This document shows positions 56,231 to 64,000 of a DNA stretch of 64,000 nucleotides, piece by piece (position 1 is the first letter of the stretch; every line of letters starts with the position of its first letter). The position numbers were made by a program, and so were the translations under genes. Below the pieces are notes generated by a model that saw nothing but the letters and a program-made list of their open reading frames with translations, was not told the DNA's origin and searched no databases. Source of the stretch: an endosymbiont of Galathealinum brachiosum (GTDB taxonomy: Bacteria > Pseudomonadota > Gammaproteobacteria > SZUA-229); NCBI GenBank assembly GCA_003349885.1, contig QFXC01000003.1, forward strand, positions 1-64,000, written 5' to 3'.

Positions 56231-58375
56231 TTAGTCGAACTCTTCTCTAATACGTTGTAATAGTTTTTTTATGTTATATGGCTTATCTAATTTATTTTTA
56301 TGTAAATTTTCATCATAATTTCTAATACTATTTGAATCACTATATCCACTTGCCATTTGTATTTTTATATCAGGATATTTTTCCTTAACAATTGATGCCA
56401 GTTTGTAACCGCTCATACCCGGCATGATCACGTCGCTTAGTAATAAATCAACATGTTCTGTTTCAAGTGTTTTTAATGCCTGCTCTGCATTATTAGCAGT
56501 TAAAACCTTATATCCATTAGAAAGTAATATTTCTTCTACAAGTAAACGTAATGAATCTTCATCATCTACAACCAATACTGTTTCATGGCCAGAAATTATT
56601 TTAGAGGAAGAAGGTAAGTTCTTGTCAGGTGTTACTAAATCGGGGTTATCCTCTGATGTAGAGTAGAGATATCGAGGTAAATATATTATAAATTCGCTGC
56701 CTTCATTAATTTTGGAGGTGACCTGTACCCCGCCTTTTGACTGTTGCACAAAACCATAAAGTTGACTCAGGCCTAAACCGATTCCTTTCTCTCCCTTGGT
56801 GGTATAAAAAGGATCAAATATTTTCTGCAATGTTTGTTCATCCATACCGCAGCCGGTATCGCTAATAGATATAGCGATGTAATCTCCCGGTGTGAGATCT
56901 AAAGCTTTAACTTCATTCTCATTTAGGCTCAAGTTGCGTGTTTTAACTGTTAATAAACCAATGTCTTCGATTGCGTGCATAGCGTTAATACTCATATTGA
57001 GTATGGCATCTTCTAAAGATGACTTGTCTATCCACGAGGGCCATAAGTTATCTTCTAAGTCATAGTTTAGTGTTATTCTTGCTGTTAAAGTTTTTTCCAG
57101 CATATGCCGGACATTATTAAGTAATTTGTTAATGTCAGTTATTTCAGAAGAAAAAATACTTTTTCTGGAAAAAGTTAATAGCTTCGAAGTTAGTTTTTTT
57201 GAGCGATTACCCGCTTTAATAATTTCAGTTAAATATTCCTCTGACTTTTCATTGTTTGAAGGTATATTGAGTAGAAGTTCAGAGTAACCGATAATCACGC
57301 CTAACATGTTATTGAAATCATGCGCTATACCACCTGTTAGCTTTCCCAGTGCATCCATTTTCTGAGTGCGTAATAGCAGGTCGTTCATGGTTTTAAATTC
57401 TGTTATGTCTTTGTCGACTCCTCGATAACCGGTTAAATCCCCATTGTCGTTGATAATAGGTACACCATTGGTGCGTAAATAAACATGTTCACCATTTTTG
57501 TGAATATTCCAGTTGTCCAGATCAGTAATTTTTTCATGGTTTTCAACTAGTTCTTTGAAGTAACTGGATACACGTTTACTTTCATTGCTGGACATTAAAT
57601 CAAAGGGTGTTTTACCAATGATTTCATTTGATGAATAACCGAGTATATTTGAAACATTTTCACTTGCATATGTATATATCCCCAGGGAGTTCACTTCCCA
57701 TATCCAGTCTCCTCCGCATAGGGCAATATCCTGAAATCGTTGCTTATTGTTGCTTAATTCATGATTAATCGATTGCTGATCCTGTAATGCAATGAATAAA
57801 TTGTTCTGATAAAAATATAAAAGAAACCCTACGATAATCCCAGAAAAAATAATTAATATAATGAGTGCTTTCTGTATAAGATTAAAGAAAGTCTGGTCCG
57901 ATTCTATTAGTGTTTTTATATCAAAAATGATGATGTCTATGTCATGTAACAGATTGATAAAGCTGGCATCATATTGTTGATCAATTTTGCTACCAACACC
58001 TGAGTTTTCAAATGAGTTATATCGAATACGTGTTATTTCACGAAATGCCTGTAATTTTTTCTCTACGGTTACTAATTTCAGATTAATAGCGTTATTTTCG
58101 ACACCATTATCAATTGCGTGTAAAAACGTTTCGGCATGTCTAATATGGAACCAGACGGTGTTAATATCCTCGTTTCTATCACCTGACATGATTTCTTCAA
58201 ACCAGAGATGTGCAACCGTAAGCTCCTGTTTGACTTCAATCGCAGATGCCACCAACGTTGAGTATTTTGAGACCATTCTATCTGCATAATGAACTGATAT
58301 GAACGTAAGGAATACAAGCAGCAGAGTGACTGCGGCCATAGATAGAGGTAAAATGTTTTTTGATTTTTTTTTCAT
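56231..58375 (-). CDS. Membrane hybrid sensor histidine kinase (PAS-HisKA-HATPase-REC)
   Basis: The 714 residues have two transmembrane helices (about 10-29 and 168-190) enclosing a 140-residue helical periplasmic sensor, then a PAS domain (about 215-325). HisKA has the phospho-acceptor His352 in GGIAHDFNNML, and the HATPase has DTGCGMD and GIGLGLSQLYG. A C-terminal receiver has Asp648 (LLSDVIMPG). There is no Hpt or output domain. No partner regulator is adjacent. The ligand is unknown; NO, nitrite or nutrient sensing are possible. It is convergent with nirN (50-base gap). Confidence 0.93.
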   Translation of the reverse strand: MKKKSKNILPLSMAAVTLLLVFLTFISVHYADRMVSKYSTLVASAIEVKQELTVAHLWFEEIMSGDRNEDINTVWFHIRHAETFLHAIDNGVENNAINLKLVTVEKKLQAFREITRIRYNSFENSGVGSKIDQQYDASFINLLHDIDIIIFDIKTLIESDQTFFNLIQKALIILIIFSGIIVGFLLYFYQNNLFIALQDQQSINHELSNNKQRFQDIALCGGDWIWEVNSLGIYTYASENVSNILGYSSNEIIGKTPFDLMSSNESKRVSSYFKELVENHEKITDLDNWNIHKNGEHVYLRTNGVPIINDNGDLTGYRGVDKDITEFKTMNDLLLRTQKMDALGKLTGGIAHDFNNMLGVIIGYSELLLNIPSNNEKSEEYLTEIIKAGNRSKKLTSKLLTFSRKSIFSSEITDINKLLNNVRHMLEKTLTARITLNYDLEDNLWPSWIDKSSLEDAILNMSINAMHAIEDIGLLTVKTRNLSLNENEVKALDLTPGDYIAISISDTGCGMDEQTLQKIFDPFYTTKGEKGIGLGLSQLYGFVQQSKGGVQVTSKINEGSEFIIYLPRYLYSTSEDNPDLVTPDKNLPSSSKIISGHETVLVVDDEDSLRLLVEEILLSNGYKVLTANNAEQALKTLETEHVDLLLSDVIMPGMSGYKLASIVKEKYPDIKIQMASGYSDSNSIRNYDENLHKNKLDKPYNIKKLLQRIREEFD

Positions 58376-58824
58376 CTGTGATACATCAATAAATCCATTT
58401 ATGCGAATGAAAGTTTTTCATTCGTCTTTAAGTCAATTATCTGCAAATTATAAATCGTTTCACGCATATTTTGACTTTAACTAGTATGTTTATGATCTCA
58501 ATCATGTTTTTTCGTGATTCTTTTTCAATGTACACTTTGGTAGTTGAGCTGTCGTTTTTGGGCATTTGTTATGCGTATAAAACACACAGGTAATCTGCAA
58601 TTTAATTCGCAAGATGCTTCATATGTTGGTTAAGTGTGGATTGACGTATATTTATTATCTACTGGTGAGGATATTTCTACTGTAGAAGCGCTGTTTTAGT
58701 TCTATACTCTATAAACTAGATCGGCACAGGATGATTATAAGTATATTAGCCGACGTTAAATCATGGTATTAAGTTTAATAGAAACAATGACATATCTATT
58801 TTATTATGTCGAACAGGGTAAATA
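58376..58824. other. 449-base intergenic region between divergent genes
   Basis: No convincing gene or RNA is seen here. A perfect hairpin CGAATGAAA-GTT-TTTCATTCG (58404-58424) lies in the leader of the sensor kinase. The frame that starts antisense inside the kinase gene and runs to 58484 has no ribosome binding site. The region must hold promoters in both directions but I could not fix them; TTGACG near 58641 lacks a matching -10. Confidence 0.5.
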
Positions 58825-59772
58825 GTGAAAGTAGTTAGTGGCCTTAAGCGTGTCATTCAATGGACGATTAATCTATCTCTAATAATCTTCAGTGTTATTA
58901 GTGTACAGCTGGTTCGTGCAGAAACGGTGCATCTGGCCGTTTTATACCCTGAAGCAAGCGGAAGTTACTCTAAAGTTTTCAAAAACATACTTGATGGTAT
59001 TGAAGAGCTTGAAGATACCCATATTATTACTCGAGTTGTAACAAAAAAAACCCGCGCTGAAGATATAGATAACTGGTTGAAAAACAACCAGATTCAGACC
59101 GTTCTTTCCCTTGGACAGCGAAGTTATAAAATATCCAAACAGCTTGATAGTGGTTTGCCATTAACCATTGGTGCGTTAGTCGCTACACCAAATGGGCATG
59201 GTGGTATCAGTATGGATGGAAGCCCTGAAGTATTTCTGCATCATCTTGAAAATCTGGCTCCAGATGTGCAAAGGGTTCATGTTGTATATAGTGAGAAAAA
59301 TACAGGCTGGTTAATCGAAATTGCAGAACAGGCCGCAGCAAAAAGAAATATAGAGCTGTTTTCTTATAAAGTCGAAAATCTAAAACAGGGTATTCAATAT
59401 TACAATGAGATATTAACTAAAGTTGAAAGTAATAAAGACGCGATCTGGATTCCACTAGACAGGATTGTTCCAGATAAAGCGATATTACCAAAGGTTTTAC
59501 AGGCTGCCTGGGAAAAAAATATTGTTATCTTTTCGAATAATCCGATACATGCAAAAAAAGGCACGTTATTTGCTCTGTTCCCTGATCATAAACTCATGGG
59601 AAAAAAACTCGCCAGTATTGCCGTTGAACAGGTTCGTGCAAAAGGAATATATAAGCTATTCCCAACCTCTGATTTAAAATTAGCTATTAACAAACGTACA
59701 GCCTCACATCTGGGGCTGAATTTTTCAAAAAGTAAACTACGTCAGTTTGACATAGTTTTTCCTACAAGATGA
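58825..59772 (+). CDS. Periplasmic ABC-type substrate-binding protein (ABC_sub_bind family), probably a sensor component
   Basis: The 315 residues start with a long signal peptide (to about VRAETV). The mature protein has two lobes typical of the ABC_sub_bind family (HLAVLYPEASGSYSKVFKNILDGI, TVLSLGQRSYKI, VHVVYSEKNTGWL, AIWIPLDRIVPDKAILPKVLQ, LFALFPDHKLMGKKLASIA). No permease or ATPase gene is near. The gene lies 15 bases before a GGDEF-EAL sensor gene, which suggests the protein feeds ligand information to that protein. The start is GTG at 58825; the TTG/ATG alternatives fit less well. Confidence 0.85.
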   Translation: MKVVSGLKRVIQWTINLSLIIFSVISVQLVRAETVHLAVLYPEASGSYSKVFKNILDGIEELEDTHIITRVVTKKTRAEDIDNWLKNNQIQTVLSLGQRSYKISKQLDSGLPLTIGALVATPNGHGGISMDGSPEVFLHHLENLAPDVQRVHVVYSEKNTGWLIEIAEQAAAKRNIELFSYKVENLKQGIQYYNEILTKVESNKDAIWIPLDRIVPDKAILPKVLQAAWEKNIVIFSNNPIHAKKGTLFALFPDHKLMGKKLASIAVEQVRAKGIYKLFPTSDLKLAINKRTASHLGLNFSKSKLRQFDIVFPTR

Positions 59773-59787
59773 ATCAGGGCTTATATA

Positions 59788-62301
59788 ATGAACTGGTTTA
59801 AAAAGGGCTTTTTATCTCAATCGAGTTTTAGAAAGCAGTTATTTTATATCTTTACATTAAGTGTGCTCGGGCTTTCCATCGTTACTGCAATAACGTCGAC
59901 CTTGTTTGCAAGTAATCAGATGCGAGATCAGATCATTAATGAAGGTATTCAGGTTACTTCTAATTTAGCATCTCAAAGCATGTTGGCACTATTATATGCC
60001 AGTGCTGAAAATGCTGAAGATGCTGCAATATCAGCATTAGCTTTTCCCGGTGTGGTTTATGTTCGTATATTAGATAGTAATTTTGATTTGTTATTAAGCA
60101 AAGGTAATATGAAAAATGAACCTTATGCCGTCATTCCTAAAAAATATCTAACGGATACTGCTCGAGTAGTTAGTGAGTCACCTAACGTCTGGCATTTCTT
60201 TGCGCCGGTATATACACCAGTTAATGATGAAAGTCCGCTTTATATAGATGATATAGGGGGTAAAGAATTAATTGGATCCGTTTATATCGTTGTTGATAAA
60301 GGTGCATTAAATAAAATACAGAAAACAATTTTTCTAACCAATATTGGTATTGCTCTGGTTGTTACTACCGTTATTCTTTTCTTGCTAGGCTTTGTATTAA
60401 AACGTGTGACTGAGCCATTACATAATCTTTCTAATACGATGCAGAACGCGAAGAAGGGTGATGTACAGGTTAAAGCAATATTAAAAGGACCAAAAGAAAT
60501 CGTTCATATTGCCAGTGTGTTCAATGGCATGATGGAGGTGCTGGAAGATAAACAGGAGGCACTATTCAAAGAAAAAGAACGTGCACTGATTACGCTGAAT
60601 TCAATTGCAGATGGGGTTATTACTACAGATATTGAAGGTAGAGTGCTTTATCTGAATCCGGTGGCGGAGCGTCTGACTGGTTGGAAACTGGAAGACGTTC
60701 ATGGAACCGCACTGGATGATATTTTTCAGATGTTTGATGAAAAAAATCATCAGAAAGAAGATAACCCGATTTTAAAATGCATTAAGTATCGACAGGTGAT
60801 AGTTTCAGAACAACATTGCATGTTCAGGCCTCGTGTAGGTGATGAAATATTTGTTGAAGATTCAGTTGCTTTAACTCGTGATAAAAATAACAGTATTACC
60901 GGTACTGTAATGGTGTTTCATGATGTGACTGAAACTCGAAATATGGCTCAGAAACTGACTTATCAGGCAACCCATGATTCATTAACGGGTTTAATTAATC
61001 GTGCTGATTTTGAGCGCCATTTATCAAGTGTATTAAGTAAAATTAATGATGGCACTGAGCATGCGTTATGTTATATGGACCTTGATCAGTTTAAAGTAAT
61101 TAATGATACCTGTGGCCATATGGCAGGGGATCAGTTATTACAGAATATTTCTAATTTACTTTCCAGCCGTGTAAGAAAAGCAGATGATACGCTGGCCCGT
61201 GTAGGTGGAGATGAATTTGTTCTGTTATTAGAAAACTGCCCTTTAGATCAGGCTGAAAAAATAGCTAAATCTATGTGTGAAGCGGTGCAGGATTATCGTT
61301 ATGTCTGGAATGATAACCCATTCACTATCGGTATCAGTATTGGTCTTGTACCCATTAATAATACCAGTCACGAGTTTCAGGATATTTTAAGTAAAGCAGA
61401 TTCGGCCTGTTATATGGCAAAAGAAAAAGGTCGTAACCGGGTGCATACTTATCTGGTTGATGATGAAGAATTAATGCAACGACAGGGTGAAATGAATGTG
61501 GTGTCGAGCATTACGGAGGCTTATGAAAACGACCTGTTTCAGTTGTATTATCAGCCTATCGTAGCAATGGGTGAACTTGAGGAAAAAACCCAGCATTACG
61601 AAATATTAATTCGTATGTTAGATAGAGAAGGCAATATATTGCCTCCGGGTTTCTTCCTGCCTGCTGCAGAGCGTTATAACCTGGCACATAAGGTTGACCG
61701 TTGGGTGATACGTGCATCGCTTAACTGGCTCGCCAGGAACCCCATTCAGCTGGAAAATTTAAAATGTTGTGCCATTAATCTTTCGGGTATGTCTCTCAAT
61801 GATGAAAAATTATTTGATTTTATAGATTTACAATTAAGAAAAACCAAAGTGCCGACAGACAAAATCTGTTTTGAAATAACTGAAACCGCCGCGATTACAA
61901 ACCTCTCGAGAGCCACAGGTTTAATTGGGCGATTAAGAGAGTTAGGCTGTAAAACCGCACTTGATGATTTTGGTAGCGGCATGTCATCATTCGCTTATCT
62001 TAAAAATTTCCCGATTGATTATTTAAAAATTGATGGGGTATTCGTAAAAGACATTATTACTGACCCTATAGATAATGCGATGGTAAAATCCATTAACGAC
62101 ATTGGCCACGTATTAGGCCTTAAAACAATTGCAGAGTATGTGGAAGATGAAGAAATACTCAATAGATTAAAAGAATTAGGTGTAGATGAAGCACAGGGAT
62201 ATCACATCGCTAAACCACAGCCACTTGATGCATTAGCTGATGCTAATATTGAGAAGCGCAAAAATGAAAAAAATAATGTGGTTACATTGATATCCAGATA
62301 A
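59788..62301 (+). CDS. HAMP-PAS-GGDEF-EAL c-di-GMP turnover protein
   Basis: The 837 residues start with a transmembrane helix (about 19-39), a periplasmic sensor domain (40-182), a second helix (183-203), HAMP (204-256), PAS (about 265-385), GGDEF (387-550) and EAL (560-820). The GGDEF motif is intact (GGDEF, 473-477), but the I-site position reads KADD rather than RxxD. The EAL motif is EIL (605-607) with the other catalytic residues kept: INLS, FEITE, DDFGSG, KIDG, AEYVE and QGYHIAKP. It may therefore work in both directions or as a phosphodiesterase controlled by the GGDEF domain. It is coupled to the binding-protein gene. Confidence 0.93.
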   Translation: MNWFKKGFLSQSSFRKQLFYIFTLSVLGLSIVTAITSTLFASNQMRDQIINEGIQVTSNLASQSMLALLYASAENAEDAAISALAFPGVVYVRILDSNFDLLLSKGNMKNEPYAVIPKKYLTDTARVVSESPNVWHFFAPVYTPVNDESPLYIDDIGGKELIGSVYIVVDKGALNKIQKTIFLTNIGIALVVTTVILFLLGFVLKRVTEPLHNLSNTMQNAKKGDVQVKAILKGPKEIVHIASVFNGMMEVLEDKQEALFKEKERALITLNSIADGVITTDIEGRVLYLNPVAERLTGWKLEDVHGTALDDIFQMFDEKNHQKEDNPILKCIKYRQVIVSEQHCMFRPRVGDEIFVEDSVALTRDKNNSITGTVMVFHDVTETRNMAQKLTYQATHDSLTGLINRADFERHLSSVLSKINDGTEHALCYMDLDQFKVINDTCGHMAGDQLLQNISNLLSSRVRKADDTLARVGGDEFVLLLENCPLDQAEKIAKSMCEAVQDYRYVWNDNPFTIGISIGLVPINNTSHEFQDILSKADSACYMAKEKGRNRVHTYLVDDEELMQRQGEMNVVSSITEAYENDLFQLYYQPIVAMGELEEKTQHYEILIRMLDREGNILPPGFFLPAAERYNLAHKVDRWVIRASLNWLARNPIQLENLKCCAINLSGMSLNDEKLFDFIDLQLRKTKVPTDKICFEITETAAITNLSRATGLIGRLRELGCKTALDDFGSGMSSFAYLKNFPIDYLKIDGVFVKDIITDPIDNAMVKSINDIGHVLGLKTIAEYVEDEEILNRLKELGVDEAQGYHIAKPQPLDALADANIEKRKNEKNNVVTLISR

Positions 62302-62422
62302 ATTAGCCTACGCTATATATACGAATAGAAAAACATACTAATAATTATAACTTAATGCCCATTAGAGGCTAAATGAATATTACCTGACAAGAATGGATGC
62401 GTTGTCGTTGGAGAAATTATTA

Positions 62423-64000
62423 ATGAAACGCCGTTTACTTACCGCTTCCATATCAAGTTTATTGTTAACGACTGCATTATCTATATCAGCCCAGACTGAA
62501 AGTGAAGAAGATGATCTTTATCTGCTTTATGGTGACGATGAGATGATCAGTATTGCTACCGGGTTTTCTCAACCTATTTCTAAAGCTCCGTCAACAGCTA
62601 CTGTTATTACAGCCGAAGACATTAAAGCGATGGGGGCACTGACGCTCGAAGAAGCACTCGAATCCGTTCCCGGTTTACATTATTCGTTATCAACCTTAAC
62701 TTCACTTGGTCAATATAATATTAGAGGTATAAAAACAAGCATAACGCCTCAGGTTCTTATAATGATGAATGGTTATCGGATATCATCAGATTTATTAAGT
62801 GGTGTTTTTTCAGAAAGCTCTAAAATAAATATTAAAAATATTTCTCGAATTGAAGTTATTCGAGGTCCTGGCTCAGCAATTTATGGGGCAGATGCATTCT
62901 CTGGTGTGATTAATATTGTTACTAAAAATGCTAATGAGTTAAATGGTTTTAATACTGGTGTTAGAGCGGGCTCTAATGACACAAAAAATGTATGGGCACA
63001 ATATGGTGGAGGGTTCGATAACGGATGGAGCCTGGCAATTAATGTTGAACATGCTCAACAAGGTAAGGACGACAGTCAATTTATTACAAGTGATTTCCAA
63101 TCTAACCTGGATCCAATCCCATTCCTGGCTACATCAGCCTCATTAGCACCTGGTAGTCTGGATTATCGTTATGAGTCAACTACATACAATATTCATTTAG
63201 ACAATGATAATTGGAAAATTGGCCTCGATGGTTGGGTGCAGAGAGATGTAGGGCAGGGTGCTGGTGTTGCTTTAGCTCTTGATTCGAATGGATATGGTGA
63301 ATTTGATCAATATTTATTTTCGGTTGAATATAATAATAAGGATTTGGTGGAAGACTGGGAATTTACTAGTAAGTTGAGTTATCAGAGTGTTGATACACAA
63401 TACAATTTTGATATTTTTCCTTCGGGCGCTAGCTTGTTAATTGGTGCCGATGGTAACGCTTTTTCAGCACCTAACGCGGCTTGCCCTGTAGATCCAGTAT
63501 TTGGTCAAATGTGCGTAGTTCAATTTCCTGATGGTTTTCTCGGTAATCCCGGTAGAAAAAGTACGATACCTCAATTGGATTTAATAGCATTTTATGATGG
63601 GTTGGCTAAACATAATTTTCGTTTTAATGTTGGAGCAAAACAGGAAGAGTTAGTTGCCAATGAATCTAAAAACTTTGGGCCCGGAATAATAGATGGTTTA
63701 ACTCCTGTAATTGATGGGACCTTAACCGATGTTACAGGTGATCAAAGTTCAATATATACCAGTGATGATAAAAGAACTATTAAGTATTTTTCTATGCAGG
63801 ATGTATGGAGTATAGCTGCTGACTGGACATTTACGGCGGGTATTCGCTATGATGATTATTCAGATTTTGGTGGTACTACTAATCCACGATTAGCATTAGT
63901 CTGGAATACCTATGATAATCTAACTTCTAAATTATTATTTGGTAGTGCTTTCAGAGCACCTGCATTTTCTGAATTGAATAATAAAAATAATCCTGTAGCT
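62423..64000 (+). CDS. TonB-dependent receptor (partial, runs off the right edge)
   Basis: The frame is open from the ATG at 62423 (GGAG at 62410-62413) to the last base, 526 codons without a stop. The signal peptide MKRRLLTASISSLLLTTALSISA is followed by a plug domain (ATVITAEDIKAMGALTLEEAL, YNIRGIKT, IEVIRGPGSAIYGADAFSGVINIVTK) and the first barrel strands with FGSAFRAPAFSELNN at the edge. It is of the siderophore/cobalamin-like receptor type; the ligand is unknown. It follows the binding-protein and GGDEF-EAL genes and probably belongs with them. Confidence 0.9.
   Translation, partial: MKRRLLTASISSLLLTTALSISAQTESEEDDLYLLYGDDEMISIATGFSQPISKAPSTATVITAEDIKAMGALTLEEALESVPGLHYSLSTLTSLGQYNIRGIKTSITPQVLIMMNGYRISSDLLSGVFSESSKINIKNISRIEVIRGPGSAIYGADAFSGVINIVTKNANELNGFNTGVRAGSNDTKNVWAQYGGGFDNGWSLAINVEHAQQGKDDSQFITSDFQSNLDPIPFLATSASLAPGSLDYRYESTTYNIHLDNDNWKIGLDGWVQRDVGQGAGVALALDSNGYGEFDQYLFSVEYNNKDLVEDWEFTSKLSYQSVDTQYNFDIFPSGASLLIGADGNAFSAPNAACPVDPVFGQMCVVQFPDGFLGNPGRKSTIPQLDLIAFYDGLAKHNFRFNVGAKQEELVANESKNFGPGIIDGLTPVIDGTLTDVTGDQSSIYTSDDKRTIKYFSMQDVWSIAADWTFTAGIRYDDYSDFGGTTNPRLALVWNTYDNLTSKLLFGSAFRAPAFSELNNKNNPVA

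Noticed and set aside
58299-58484. Small plus-strand ORF of 61 codons at the sensor kinase start
   Set aside because: It starts antisense inside the kinase gene, lacks a ribosome binding site and gives a composition unlike a protein.
58825-59772. Part of a complete ABC transporter
   Set aside because: No permease or ATPase gene is adjacent in the window; the next gene is a GGDEF-EAL sensor.

Overview
The window is an AT-rich gammaproteobacterial chromosome segment that carries a nirS-type denitrification supercluster. The lineage call rests on gene order. amiC-mutL-miaA-hfq-hflX-hflK-hflC-yjeT(DUF2065)-hisZ-purA is the classic gammaproteobacterial arrangement, and acnB, serS, tsaE and nnrD/E are normal housekeeping genes of that class. 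Genus cannot be decided from the sequence. An AT-rich aquatic or sediment denitrifier fits, and sulfur oxidation is possible but not shown.

Layout. (1) 1-9.8 kb: end of an unidentified gene, acnB, crcB, serS, a STAS/SpoIIAA-like protein, a GYF2/pentapeptide-repeat membrane protein, a GAF-GGDEF cyclase, a short DTW-domain protein, nnrD/E and tsaE. (2) 9.9-22.1 kb: the amiC...purA block, punctuated by palindromic repeats. (3) 22.3-31.2 kb, minus strand: a DHH phosphoesterase, three small membrane proteins and a complete nor operon (norC-norB-norE-norF-like-norQ-4Fe4S protein-norD). (4) 31.3-34.2 kb, plus: a DNR-type Crp/Fnr regulator, an HHE hemerythrin, a DUF2249 protein and a polytopic membrane protein. 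(5) 34.2-43.8 kb: lipase, NlpC/P60 lipoprotein, TonB receptor with YfiR-like partner, a quinone/electrophile-defence block (LysR, DoxX, glutathionyl-hydroquinone reductase, pirin), an amidohydrolase and a bacteriohemerythrin. (6) 43.9-56.2 kb: the nir cluster: nirS, a NirT-ethylbenzene-dehydrogenase-like multihaem fusion, a membrane-anchored cupredoxin, nirE/cobA, nirC, nirF, an unknown membrane protein, nirD-L-G-H, nirJ and nirN. (7) 56.2-64 kb: a hybrid sensor kinase, then a periplasmic ABC-type binding protein, a HAMP-PAS-GGDEF-EAL protein and a TonB receptor cut by the window end.

How it works together. NirS reduces nitrite to NO in the periplasm. NirE, NirD/L/G/H, NirJ, NirF, NirC and NirN make and insert haem d1. 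The NirT fusion and the cupredoxin are the likely electron-supply branch. NorCB reduces NO to N2O, with NorQ/NorD as maturation factors. FNR/DNR-type palindromes sit in the norC/dnr intergenic region and before the HHE hemerythrin, nirS and nirD. Each lies about 41.5-42.5 bp upstream of a plausible start site, so the DNR-like regulator probably controls them together. Strong hairpins follow both catalytic genes (norB and nirS).

Most unusual items: a palindromic repeat family whose core is inverted relative to its arms between copies; a 35-codon ORF with a strong ribosome binding site in the nirS leader; the NirT-EB_dh fusion; a heptamer-built palindrome between mutL and miaA; and the binding protein/GGDEF-EAL/TonB receptor module. 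No rRNA, tRNA, CRISPR array, transposase or integrase gene was recognised.
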